Program-made: the position numbers and the translations under genes
The notes under the pieces: generated by a model
What the model was told of the DNA's origin: nothing
What the model saw: only the letters and a program-made list of their open reading frames with translations
Databases searched by the model: none
In this document: in pieces, positions 26,111 to 34,585 of the stretch
How the letters are laid out: each line of letters opens with the position of its first letter
Position numbering within the stretch: the first letter of the stretch is position 1
Assembly: GCA_040081555.1 (NCBI GenBank)
Contig: JBEBGG010000010.1
Location: 1 to 46,124, forward strand
Direction: 5' to 3'
DNA length: 46,124 nt
Origin: CADEEX01 sp040081555
Lineage (GTDB): Bacteria; Acidobacteriota; Vicinamibacteria; Vicinamibacterales; CAVVIG01

Positions 26111-27724
26111 ATGCTCCCGACTGAAACGACAGACGCGTTCACCAGTGACGAAGCGCGGGCGCTGGCGCCGTACTTTTCCAACACTGACCTATCAGTGTTT
26201 GCACTGACGAATCTTCCGGAGACCGTGAAGGGCGCGCTCTTCGCGCGCTACTCACGATCGGCGAAGTCGCTGAGGCGTCTCTTCCTTGACGAGTTTGCCG
26301 GCGATGTGCCGGCTGGCGCAGCCGCGCAGGGGGCGGCACCCACGGAGCGGGCCGATAGGCTCTACGCACGCGTACTGAACGAGTACGGGGACGACTCAGT
26401 GGCACAGCTCGGCACCGCGCACCTGGCGTGCGAGGGCGTGTCGAACATCCTGACCAAGGTGCTCGAGTGGGGCCGATTGATGGCCTACCTTGAGCAATCC
26501 ACGCGCTACGTGCCCTACACCGCGAGACCGCATGGCCGCTGGAAGTATCACGTGCCTGCGGAGGTCGCTTCGTCGCCGCTCGCCGGCGAATTCCGGGCCA
26601 CCATGGACCGTGCCTTTGAGGTCTACGCGAAATGGATTCCGGCGCTCGAGGAACAGTTCCGCGCGAAGTATCCCAAGGCACCAGAGGACTCCGATGGCGT
26701 CTATCGATCGGTGATTCGGGCCAAGGCACTCGATACGCTGCGCGGCCTGCTGCCGGCGGCCACCACGTCAAACGTCGGCCTGTTTGGTACAGGCCAGGCC
26801 TACGAAGCGCTCTTGCTTCGTATGTTCGCGCATCCGCTCGCGGAGGTCCGAGACCACGCCACGCTGATGCTGGCCGAGCTTCGCAAGGTCATGCCCGCCT
26901 TTCTGGTGCGTGTGGATCAGTCCCACCGTGGTGCGCGGTGGAGTCAGTACTTCGCCGACACCAGTGCGGCGACCCAGGCCCGTGTCGATGCGTTGGTGGC
27001 GCACGCCGTGCCCGCCGCACGAGACGAGGTCACGCTCACCGAGTTCGATCCGGAGGGCGAGATCAAGGTCGTGGCGTCGGTGCTGTACTCGCAATCGACG
27101 CTTCCCGACGACCAATTGCTGGCCATCGCACGGCAGATGTCTTCGGACGAACGGCGGTCGGTGCTCCTCACCTACGCTGGCAACCGCGCCAACCGGCGGC
27201 ACAAGCCCGGGCGAGCGTTCGAGCGCACGCATTATCGGTTCGACGTGATTGCAGACTACGGGGCCTTCCGCGACCTGCAGCGCCATCGTCTACTGACACT
27301 TGAATGGCAACCGCTCACACCGCAGCATGGCTTTGTCGAGCCGGCAGCACTCGAGGATGCCGGCGCGATTCCCGAATGGCGTGAAGTGATGGAGCGCTCG
27401 GCCGCGATGTACGACCGGCTGGCGGCGGCAGGGCTGAAGATGGCCGCGTCGTATGCGGTGGTGATGGCCTACCGGGTGCGGTTCTACATGGACATGAACG
27501 CACGTGAGGCGATGCATGTGATCGAACTCCGCACCGCGCCTCAAGGGCACCCATCGTATCGGCGTGTCTGCCAGGCCATGCACCGGCTCATCGGGGAGCA
27601 GGCTGGCCACCATGCAATCGCGGAAGCCATGCGCTTCGCCGACCACTCCATCGTGGAGCTGGAACGACTGCAGTCCGAGCGGAACCTGGAACAGAAGAGG
27701 ACAAGCCCAACGCCCGAAGCGTAG
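26111..27724 (+). CDS. Tandem ThyX-like (FAD-dependent thymidylate synthase family) protein
   Basis: A 537-residue protein made of two ThyX-like halves; ordinary ThyX has about 220-300 residues. The N-half carries CEGVSNILTKVLEWGRLMAY then LEQSTRYVPY, matching the second part of the ThyX signature RHRxxSxNExSxRY (ExSxRY kept, RHR changed to WGR). The C-half carries FRDLQRHRLLTLEWQPLTPQ, keeping RHR but losing the ExSxRY part. Thus each half has a complementary portion of the active-site motif. ThyX makes dTMP from dUMP with methylenetetrahydrofolate, NADPH and FAD, at sites built between subunits; a fused pseudo-dimer is plausible, but activity is not shown. ATG 26111 fits the -10 box. The stop lies 3 bases from the convergent deformylase stop. 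Confidence 0.82.
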   Translation: MLPTETTDAFTSDEARALAPYFSNTDLSVFALTNLPETVKGALFARYSRSAKSLRRLFLDEFAGDVPAGAAAQGAAPTERADRLYARVLNEYGDDSVAQLGTAHLACEGVSNILTKVLEWGRLMAYLEQSTRYVPYTARPHGRWKYHVPAEVASSPLAGEFRATMDRAFEVYAKWIPALEEQFRAKYPKAPEDSDGVYRSVIRAKALDTLRGLLPAATTSNVGLFGTGQAYEALLLRMFAHPLAEVRDHATLMLAELRKVMPAFLVRVDQSHRGARWSQYFADTSAATQARVDALVAHAVPAARDEVTLTEFDPEGEIKVVASVLYSQSTLPDDQLLAIARQMSSDERRSVLLTYAGNRANRRHKPGRAFERTHYRFDVIADYGAFRDLQRHRLLTLEWQPLTPQHGFVEPAALEDAGAIPEWREVMERSAAMYDRLAAAGLKMAASYAVVMAYRVRFYMDMNAREAMHVIELRTAPQGHPSYRRVCQAMHRLIGEQAGHHAIAEAMRFADHSIVELERLQSERNLEQKRTSPTPEA

Positions 27725-27727
27725 CGA

Positions 27728-28270
27728 CTACTCTTCTTCCTCCTCGTCCTCATCCTGTTTCGCCCAGTAGCGGGAGTACTCGTCGAGGTAGGTCAACGTC
27801 TCAAGCGCCTTCATTCGATCAAAGAACAGGACGCCGTCAAGATGGTCGGTCTCGTGCTGAATCACCCGGGCCGAGAAGTTCACCGCGCGGAGTTCGAAGC
27901 GGTCGCCGTAACGATCGAGCCCCTTGACCTTGATCTCTTTGAAGCGCGGCACCTTGCCACGGATGTCGGGAATGCTCAAACAGCCTTCCCAGCCCTCCAC
28001 CAGCTCGCCGCCGATCGGGGTGATCTCCGGGTTGATGATGGCGATCGTCTCCGGCTCGTCGCCACCCAGTTCCAGTGCCGCTACGAACAGGCGCAAGCCT
28101 TCGTGCACCTGCGGCGCGGCCAGGCCGACGCCGTGGTATTCGACCATGGTGTCCATCATGTCGTCGATGAGCTTCTGGACAAGGGGATCCTTGAGTTCGG
28201 CGCGATCGAGCGGGCGGCCCTTACTCCGTAACACTGGATGCCCCATCCGCGACACTTTCAAAATCGACAT
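27728..28270 (-). CDS. def: Peptide deformylase
   Basis: Removes the N-formyl group from nascent proteins. All three motifs are present in 180 residues: GVGLAAPQV, EGCLSIPDIRG with the metal-binding cysteine, and QHETDHLDGVLF (HExxH). The C-terminus ends in an unusual run of eight acidic residues (DEDEEEEE). The ATG is 9 bases after a consensus TATAAT with no ribosome-binding site, a clear leaderless candidate. Unlike many genomes, fmt is not adjacent. Confidence 0.96.
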   Translation of the reverse strand: MSILKVSRMGHPVLRSKGRPLDRAELKDPLVQKLIDDMMDTMVEYHGVGLAAPQVHEGLRLFVAALELGGDEPETIAIINPEITPIGGELVEGWEGCLSIPDIRGKVPRFKEIKVKGLDRYGDRFELRAVNFSARVIQHETDHLDGVLFFDRMKALETLTYLDEYSRYWAKQDEDEEEEE

Positions 28271-28279
28271 AGCGTTGGA

Positions 28280-28285
28280 ATTATA
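28280..28285 (-). promoter_or_regulatory. -10 box of def (TATAAT)
   Basis: A perfect TATAAT on the minus strand ends 9 bases before the def ATG. Transcription starting about 7 bases downstream would begin within a base or two of the start codon. A convincing -35 is not visible. Confidence 0.55.
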
Positions 28286-28420
28286 GCGGCGAGCCCTGCT
28301 AACCGGGAGCTGGCCTCAGACATGCAGCGCAGGAACGCAACTATCACGTTGCCCGGTATTGGACGCCCTTGGGGCAGACGCGCCGGACAGATCCGAACGT
28401 CGCGCCACGGAATTGTCATC

Positions 28421-28858
28421 ATGAGCCACCGCCTACTCGCCATCGCCGCGCTTGTCGCTGCCGCCCTCACCACCGCCTGCGCCAGTCTGGACCCCTCGTC
28501 GCCAAGCGGTGTCCAAATCCCGAACCTTATTGGGACCTGGACATCAGCGTCGGTTTCGCAGGCCGGCAGTTCGTGCACGAATTTTCAGTGGACGGTCACC
28601 GCGCAAAGCGGGAACTCCCTGACCGGGCAATTTTCGGCGACGTGCGTGAATGGGATCACCGCAACCGGCACCGTCACGGGCACGCTCAACGGAATGGACG
28701 TGCCGTATCAGGTGAATGCCACGGCGACACTGGGTCTGCTGTCGTGCCCAATCACCCTGAGCGGAACCGGACACATCGAGGGCGACACACTGCGTATTCC
28801 CTACGACGGCACCACATGCCTGGGCCCCGCGCACGGCGAGGAAGTGCTGCACCGCTAG
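28421..28858 (+). CDS. Small predicted lipoprotein of unknown function
   Basis: A 145-residue exported protein. The signal peptide MSHRLLAIAALVAAALTTAC ends in a lipobox-like cysteine. The mature part has GTWTSASVSQAGSSCTNFQW, a Thr/Gly-rich stretch and four further cysteines in a compact repeat-like beta pattern. This resembles small acidobacterial lipoproteins with lipocalin-like strands (inference). The frame is open further upstream, but only this ATG gives a signal peptide. Its stop codon shares CTAG with the convergent aldolase stop. The 150 bases between def and this gene hold the def promoter and nothing else I can name. Confidence 0.7.
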   Translation: MSHRLLAIAALVAAALTTACASLDPSSPSGVQIPNLIGTWTSASVSQAGSSCTNFQWTVTAQSGNSLTGQFSATCVNGITATGTVTGTLNGMDVPYQVNATATLGLLSCPITLSGTGHIEGDTLRIPYDGTTCLGPAHGEEVLHR

Positions 28859-30303
28859 TCCGCGAGGCCCTCGGCCTTTCGCTCTTCCTTGGTGATAGTG
28901 CCTCCGGCTGCCACTATCTCGGCGGCGCGGTCAATTGGCAGCTGTGGCGCGTGGACGAACTTGGCCACGACCTGAGCCGTGCCCTCGATCTTCAACTGCC
29001 GCATCAGAAAGGTGAATCGCTCCTCGAGCGAATGGCCAATCGCCAGGCGAGAGGCCTCATCGAGACTCCACATCTGGCGCTTGAAGGGGCCGATCGCCTT
29101 CTTCCTCGCTTTGTAGATGAACTGTTCTTCGGTGTCCTTGGGCTTGCGCTCTTCAGTCGCGTGCTCGCGAATCCACGCGTACATCTCCGCTCTGAGCGCC
29201 GCCGGGAACTTCGGATGCTCGTAGACCATGTTCTGGAAATCGGTGGCGAGGTGGATTTCGCACGCGTCGTAGCGTGGGAACGCATCGAAGGCATCGAGCG
29301 GCAGCGTTGATGCCCCGTGCTGGACGGCGCCGCCAAGCCCGTACTCGCGCCGAGACAAACGGGACAACTCCTTCAAGGTGTCCAGATCAATCGCCACGTC
29401 TTTCCGCACCGAGCCGTCAGCGTTCACGAACCCGCCGTGCGCTGTGCCGGTCTGCACACTGATCTTGCTCAGCCCGGTCATGCTGGGATGCCGCGCCGCG
29501 AGTTTACGGTTGAAGCCACGCATGTAGCAGTGCAACTCGTGAACGTCGGAGTTCTTGCCGCCGACCTCGCCAATCTCTCCACCAACCGACACAGTCACGC
29601 CCTTGGGCTCAACGCTGCGGATGAACTCCGCGAAGTCGACCGCCAGCGTGATGTTCACTTCCTGCTGCTCTTCGAGCGTGGGCTTGTCGAGATCGACCAA
29701 GGTCGACGTATCGATGTCGATGTTGAAGAACCCGGCCGAGATCTCTTCCTTGATCAAGGCACGCAGGATGCCCAGCTCTTTGTCCTTCTCCGGACTATTG
29801 AACTTCTTGGCATTGGCTTGGACGTGGTCGCCCTGGATGAAGATCGGACCGTGAAACCCTTCGCGCAGCGCCGCCGCCAGCACGATCGACGAGTATTCGT
29901 GCGGCCGCTGCTCGGTGTAGCCGATCTCCGAACGGGCAATTTCAAAGATGAACGCGCCGGCCTTGAGCGCCACCGCGGACCGGATCACAGCCCTGGCCGT
30001 GTCATAGGCCATGGCCCTGACATTGATTGCCGGCACAGTGAAGCCTGACGCGTCACCGCGGCCCATCGCCATGTAGAGGTCGTGAATCGATGCCGGCCGA
30101 ATGCCGGCGTGCGCCGCAAGCGACCGGATGATCCAGCGCGCCGTACCTTTCAGCTCTGGAGTGGTCCCAAACGCCGCAGTCCACGCCAGTTGGTCGACCA
30201 GGGCGCCAGTGACGGCCGCCGCATCGGTCACAGTGATCTGATCGTGCAACACCGTGGCCGCCGGCCGCAGGGCCTCAATCATCTGGGAAGTCGATTCGAA
30301 CAT
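28855..30303 (-). CDS. Class II fructose-bisphosphate aldolase family protein, extended
   Basis: A Zn-dependent aldolase-fold protein of 482 residues, longer than the usual 280-360. Core features: VPAINVRAMAYDTARAVI, IFIQGDHVQANA (histidine ligand after GD), ISAGFFNIDIDTSTLVD, GEIGEVGGKNSDVHELH, VQTGTAHGGFV and GGAVQHGAST (further histidines). An N-terminal helical segment of about 75 residues and a C-terminal extension of about 100 residues are extra. The substrate is probably a sugar bisphosphate, but the exact one cannot be told. GAGGAG precedes the ATG. It is last in the btuR-hpnCDE-thiI operon, 11 bases after thiI. Confidence 0.82.
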   Translation of the reverse strand: MFESTSQMIEALRPAATVLHDQITVTDAAAVTGALVDQLAWTAAFGTTPELKGTARWIIRSLAAHAGIRPASIHDLYMAMGRGDASGFTVPAINVRAMAYDTARAVIRSAVALKAGAFIFEIARSEIGYTEQRPHEYSSIVLAAALREGFHGPIFIQGDHVQANAKKFNSPEKDKELGILRALIKEEISAGFFNIDIDTSTLVDLDKPTLEEQQEVNITLAVDFAEFIRSVEPKGVTVSVGGEIGEVGGKNSDVHELHCYMRGFNRKLAARHPSMTGLSKISVQTGTAHGGFVNADGSVRKDVAIDLDTLKELSRLSRREYGLGGAVQHGASTLPLDAFDAFPRYDACEIHLATDFQNMVYEHPKFPAALRAEMYAWIREHATEERKPKDTEEQFIYKARKKAIGPFKRQMWSLDEASRLAIGHSLEERFTFLMRQLKIEGTAQVVAKFVHAPQLPIDRAAEIVAAGGTITKEERKAEGLAD

Positions 30304-30314
30304 GACGCTCCTCG

Positions 30315-31514
30315 TCAGGCGGGCGTCGTCGCCGCGCCAGCGGCCAATTCTAGCACTGGGAATTCGAACTCCTCCACGACCGCCCCGGCCAATGCGCTCT
30401 CAACCAGCGCGTCGATTGGCAGCGAGGCCTCAGCAAGCACCACTTGATCGCGGCGCGCCCGTGTCGCCGGATGCCGTGGTGTGAAGAGCGTGCAGCAATC
30501 CTGGTCGGGGATGTTCGAAATGTCCAAGGTGCCGAGCCGCGCCGCCTGTTCGGCGATCTCGTCCTTGTCCATTCCCACGAGTGGGCGAAGAATTTCGAGC
30601 GACGAGGCTTCGGCGATCGCGGTGAGGTTTTCGAGCGTCTGCGATGCCACCTGACCGACGACTTCTCCGGTGACCAGCGCACGCGCATGCCACCGCAGCG
30701 CGATCTTTTCTGCGATGCGCAGCATGAGCCGTCGGTAGACGATGACGCGCATCTCCGGCTTCACCAGCAGCACGACCTGCTGTTGCACCTCACCAAATGG
30801 CACCAGGACCAGTCGAGTCTCCTGCTGGTAGCGCGTCAGCACGGCGGCGATCTCACGCACCTTCTCCTGCGACGCTCGCGACAGGATCGGGTAGCTGTGA
30901 AAATGAATCAGCAGCACACGACAGCCACGACGGATCATGCGAAACGCCGCGACCGGCGAATCGATGCCACCGGAGATCAAGCAGGCGAGCTTGCCACCGG
31001 TGCCGGACGGTAGACCGCCCGCGCCAGGCTCCTTGCCGAAGAAATAGAACGAGTGGGTGGGCAAGATCTCGAGATGAATCGTCAAGGCCCCGTGGTCCAG
31101 GTCGACCTTCCACCCCTTCGCGGCCTTGATGAGGCCGCCCACCTCACGCTCGATCTGCGGCGAAGTGAACGGGAAGCGCTTGTCCGCTCGACGCGCGCTG
31201 ACGCGGAACGACGGCACGTCGATGTCGCCGAGGTCCTTGAGGATGGCCTGAGCCAACTCGTGGAAGTCGAGGGTCGAACGGCCGGCTCTCGAAAAATTCG
31301 CGATGCCGACCACCGTGGAGATCCGGCCCCGGATCGCGTCCCAGTCCAAGTCCGCCTTGAACTCGATTTCGATACGGCCCATCACCGAGCGCACAGTATC
31401 GACATCCAGGCCGGTGAGCGCCCGGCGCAGGTTGCGAACGAGAATCTGAACAAACCAAGGGCGATTCTTCCCCTTGAGCGCGAGTTCTTTGTAGTGAACG
31501 ACGACGGAATTCAT
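30315..31514 (-). CDS. thiI: tRNA 4-thiouridine synthetase ThiI
   Basis: Adenylates U8 of tRNA and transfers sulfur to make s4U; it can also supply sulfur for thiamine thiazole. The 399-residue protein has an N-terminal ferredoxin-like/THUMP region (to about 165), then the PP-loop ATPase LISGGIDSPVAAFRM and LVTGEVVGQVASQTLENL with DCCTLF near the end. There is no C-terminal rhodanese domain, so a separate persulfide donor is needed, as in Bacillus. The start overlaps the hpnE stop (ATGA), making it part of the hpn operon. Confidence 0.94.
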   Translation of the reverse strand: MNSVVVHYKELALKGKNRPWFVQILVRNLRRALTGLDVDTVRSVMGRIEIEFKADLDWDAIRGRISTVVGIANFSRAGRSTLDFHELAQAILKDLGDIDVPSFRVSARRADKRFPFTSPQIEREVGGLIKAAKGWKVDLDHGALTIHLEILPTHSFYFFGKEPGAGGLPSGTGGKLACLISGGIDSPVAAFRMIRRGCRVLLIHFHSYPILSRASQEKVREIAAVLTRYQQETRLVLVPFGEVQQQVVLLVKPEMRVIVYRRLMLRIAEKIALRWHARALVTGEVVGQVASQTLENLTAIAEASSLEILRPLVGMDKDEIAEQAARLGTLDISNIPDQDCCTLFTPRHPATRARRDQVVLAEASLPIDALVESALAGAVVEEFEFPVLELAAGAATTPA

Positions 31515-32863
31515 GGGGATGTGGGGAGCGAGGGACGCCAGGCGAGGACGGCCTCGGCCGCCAGATGGCCGCTTCGTACGGCACTCTCGATGGTAGCGGG
31601 CAATCCAGTTTCGATCCAGTCGCCCGCCAAGAACAGGCCGTCGACGGCCGTACGAGTCGCGGGGCGCGGTGGTTGCCCTGGGGCCAGCGAGAAGGTCGCT
31701 CGTGGCTCACGAATCACGGTGGCATTGACGAGCGTGGCATCGCCGACGGCAGGAATCGCCTCGACCAGCTCCAGCCGTGCGTCCTCGATGATCTCTCGGT
31801 TGGTCCGCGTCGTGATCATGGTCGCACCGCTCGCGACGAGCGACAGATGCGAGACCGAGGCGCCAACGATCTGCCGCTTGTCGAAGGCCCACTGCATAGT
31901 CCGCCCCGGCAGGCCCACCAGCATGTCCGTCAGGACCGGGCGGTCAAACCAGAGGTTCACCGTGGCGATCGGTGAGGCTGCGGTTGCGGCGGCGGCCTGG
32001 AGCACAGGCATCAAAGACGTCGTGTCGCCGCTGAACAGCGTCGGCAGAGCAAACCATGGAGTGGCGACGATCACAGGAAGGCCGCGCCACTGCTCGGCGC
32101 CCGCGGTGACCGAGGCCGAGCCAGCCTCGATGCGGACATGCGCAGGCGTCCCTGTGCGGACAACTCCACCGCGGTCCTCGACGAAAGCACGCGCCGGCTC
32201 CGCGTACATCTGGTGAAGCGGTGTCCGAGGCAACACCAAGGCCGCCGCGCGGCGGTCGCGCCCGCCGAACATATCGCCCAGCACCCGCAGAAACGGCTCG
32301 GCCGATGCGACCTCTGGCGCCTGATTGAGTGCCGCCAGCGCCAGCGGCTCCCACAGCAGGTCGCGCACTCGAGCGGACTGCCGGTGTCGCACCAGCCAGT
32401 CGTGGACGGTCTCGCCGGCACGGGTGTCGACCACACCTCGAGCCGCGGCCCGAATCGGCCGGACCACACGCAGGGCCGACCAGCAGTCGCCCCACGACAG
32501 GGCGCGCCAGCGGAGAAGGCCGATCGCCAGGCTCATGGCCAGTGGTCCTGGCCCGCAGTCCAGGCGCGACGCGAGCCCCGCGCGGTCGATCATCGCGACC
32601 GATAGCGCCTCGCCAACGTGCACGTTCCCGCTCGCACCGATCTCCTGCAAGAAGGCGAGCGTGTCGCGATAACAGCCCAGCATCAGATGCTGGCCGTTGT
32701 CGACCATCTCGCCGCTCGCCCGATCCACAAACGCCGTGGCCCGGCCGCCGAGACGTCCGCGCGCCTCGAGCACGAGCACCCGACGTCCACGTGCGGCGAG
32801 CCTTGCCGCAGCACTCAGACCGGCGCAACCGGCCCCGATGACGATGACCTCTGGCGTCGTCAA
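31511..32863 (-). CDS. hpnE: Hydroxysqualene dehydroxylase HpnE
   Basis: An FAD-dependent amine-oxidase-fold enzyme that reduces hydroxysqualene to squalene, after HpnC/HpnD. The 450-residue product starts VIVIGAGCAGLSAAARLAA (dinucleotide-binding), followed by VLVLEARGRLGGRATAF, DNGQHLMLGCYRDTL and, at the end, DGLFLAGDWIETGLPATIES, the C-terminal FAD signature. The TTG start overlaps the hpnD stop (TTGA); a GTG at 32878 is an alternative that adds 5 residues. A much longer open frame to 33190 is a shadow of hpnD and was rejected. A carotenoid desaturase-like role is less likely given the hpnC-hpnD neighbours. Confidence 0.9.
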   Translation of the reverse strand: MTTPEVIVIGAGCAGLSAAARLAARGRRVLVLEARGRLGGRATAFVDRASGEMVDNGQHLMLGCYRDTLAFLQEIGASGNVHVGEALSVAMIDRAGLASRLDCGPGPLAMSLAIGLLRWRALSWGDCWSALRVVRPIRAAARGVVDTRAGETVHDWLVRHRQSARVRDLLWEPLALAALNQAPEVASAEPFLRVLGDMFGGRDRRAAALVLPRTPLHQMYAEPARAFVEDRGGVVRTGTPAHVRIEAGSASVTAGAEQWRGLPVIVATPWFALPTLFSGDTTSLMPVLQAAAATAASPIATVNLWFDRPVLTDMLVGLPGRTMQWAFDKRQIVGASVSHLSLVASGATMITTRTNREIIEDARLELVEAIPAVGDATLVNATVIREPRATFSLAPGQPPRPATRTAVDGLFLAGDWIETGLPATIESAVRSGHLAAEAVLAWRPSLPTSP

Positions 32864-33671
32864 AATGGGAACAGCCACTGGCGGAGCGCGATCAGCGCCT
32901 GCCGCGGCTTGGACAACCGCGCACGGGTGGTGAACACGTCGTAATCGCTGCGCTCGATCTTCTGCAGGGTGCCGAAGTACACCGCGCGCATGATTTCGGC
33001 CGCCACCAGACGACGGCGCTCGTCGTCTGGACGAGCGGCGACAGCCTTGGCGTAGAACTCTTTCGCCCGCGCAATCTCGAAGGCCATCAACGTGCGCACC
33101 GGCGCCGTGAGCCGCCCCGCCGCCAAATCCTCCACCGTGCAACCTGCGGCCCGCAGGTCCTCGAGGGCAGGTACACACGCCCCTTTGCAAGATCGTCCCT
33201 GATGTCGCGCAGGATATTCGTCAACTGCAGCGCCACACCGAGATGTAGCGCGTAGTCGCGCGATTGCGGCTGCCGGCAGCCGAAGATGCGAATGCAGATC
33301 ATGCCGACGGCCGAGGCCACCCGCCGACAGTACTCGAACAACTCATCAAATGTTTCGTACCGTGCCTTGTCGAGATCCATCGCCACGCCGTCAATCACAT
33401 CGTCAAACGCCTGGCGCGGCAGATCGAACTGCGCCACGAACGGTTTCAACGACTGTCCTTGGGGCGTCTGCGGCGCGGCGTCGCCATAACAGCGCGCCAG
33501 TTCGTCCCGCCAGAATGGCACTGCCGCACGTCCGGAGACCACGCCGGGAGCCACGTCCTCGTCAACCGCATCGTCCACGGCGTGGCAGAAGTCCCAGACG
33601 GCGATGATGGCGCGGCGCTGCTCGGCGGGCAGCACGAGAAACGAATAGTAGAAGCTGGTCTTGCGCGCCAT
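32860..33671 (-). pseudogene. hpnD: hpnD, presqualene diphosphate synthase, broken by a 1-base frameshift
   Basis: Joins two farnesyl diphosphates to presqualene diphosphate. The first part reads KTSFYYSFLVLPAEQRRAII, DFCHAVDDAVDE, CRRVASAVGMICIRIFG and LTNILRDIRDDLAKGRVYLP, so both Asp-rich motifs are intact. Directly after YLP the frame changes. The expected continuation LEDLRAAGCTVEDLAAGR lies in another frame and runs to the stop. The sequence CTGCCCTCGAG would restore the frame with one extra C at the CCC run (GGG at 33165-33167 on the plus strand). A consensus error at a short homopolymer is the simplest explanation, since both flanking genes are intact; a true mutation or recoding is possible. 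The ATG shares one base with the hpnC stop. Confidence 0.85.
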
Positions 33672-34570
33672 CAGACCGCCGAGTCCCACCGAAGGGTTTG
33701 CCAGAGCAGTATCGCGAGGTCGGCCCGGCCGAGCCTGGGCCGGTCGACAGCCAGCCCGGCACCGCGGGACACCACTCGGTCCAGTACTCGTCGGCCACCC
33801 AGCCAGGTCGCGCGTAGCTCAAACCGGAGACGCCCTGCCACACCGTTGCACACGCTCCGACCGTCGTCAAATCGTGCCCCGGTAATGCGCGCGCACTCGC
33901 CAATCGCCTGGACCCACGCAGGCGTCAATGGTCCGCCGCGCAGATCACGTTCATCCGCCCCATGAGCAGCCGACACCTCTGCAGGGACATACAGGCGACC
34001 GTGCGCCCAATCTCGTCCGAAGTCCTGCCAAAAGTTGGTCAACTGGAGCGCCGTGCAGAGCGCATCCGAGGACCGATCGAGCGCAGCGTTGTCATACCCG
34101 GCGATGCGCAGCACCAGCCGCCCCACCGGATTGGCTGACCGCCTGCAGTAGTCGAACAGATCGGACCACGAGGCATAGCGGGTGGTCTCGATGTCCTGCG
34201 CAAACGCGCTCATCAAGTCGTCGAACAGCTGCAGCGGCAGCGATCGCTCGCGCATGCTGTGGGCGAGGGCGCACACAATCAGCGTATCTTCCGCGTCGGT
34301 CTCAGACGGTGTCGGAGCCGTGGCGACGGCGTCATGCAGGCGTTGTTGCCAGCGCGCCAGCCGACCGCGACGGATCGGAGACGCATCCATGCCTTCGTCC
34401 GCGATATCGTCGCCGATCCGCGCGAACGCGTAGACCGCCGCGATGTGCGGCCGCATCGAGGCCGGCAGCAGGCTCGACGCCACCGGGAAATTCTCGTAGT
34501 GGGCGCGCGCGAACTGCTCGCACGCCTCATATGCGCGGCGGAACGCCTCGGGGTCGGAAGATGGCGCCAC
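33671..34570 (-). CDS. hpnC: Hydroxysqualene synthase HpnC
   Basis: A squalene/phytoene-synthase-family enzyme that converts presqualene diphosphate to hydroxysqualene. Visible in 299 residues: FARAHYENFPVASSLLP (typical HpnC N-terminus), FARIGDDIADEG (first Asp-rich motif), DLMSAFAQDIE, YCRRSANPVGRLVLRI and NFWQDFGRDWAHGRLYVP (second Asp-rich motif). It starts with GTG, 15 bases after the adenosyltransferase stop. With hpnD and hpnE it forms the three-step bacterial route from farnesyl diphosphate to squalene; no squalene-hopene cyclase lies in the window. Confidence 0.93.
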   Translation of the reverse strand: MAPSSDPEAFRRAYEACEQFARAHYENFPVASSLLPASMRPHIAAVYAFARIGDDIADEGMDASPIRRGRLARWQQRLHDAVATAPTPSETDAEDTLIVCALAHSMRERSLPLQLFDDLMSAFAQDIETTRYASWSDLFDYCRRSANPVGRLVLRIAGYDNAALDRSSDALCTALQLTNFWQDFGRDWAHGRLYVPAEVSAAHGADERDLRGGPLTPAWVQAIGECARITGARFDDGRSVCNGVAGRLRFELRATWLGGRRVLDRVVSRGAGLAVDRPRLGRADLAILLWQTLRWDSAV

Positions 34571-34585
34571 TGTGCAGCTGCGGCG

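Noticed and set aside
31053..32216. Plus-strand open frame of 387 codons over thiI and hpnE
   Set aside because: Both underlying minus-strand genes are clear; the frame is an artefact of high GC.
32864..33190. Long N-terminal extension of hpnE
   Set aside because: Covers hpnD coding sequence in another frame; the FAD motif should be near the N-terminus, as with TTG 32863.
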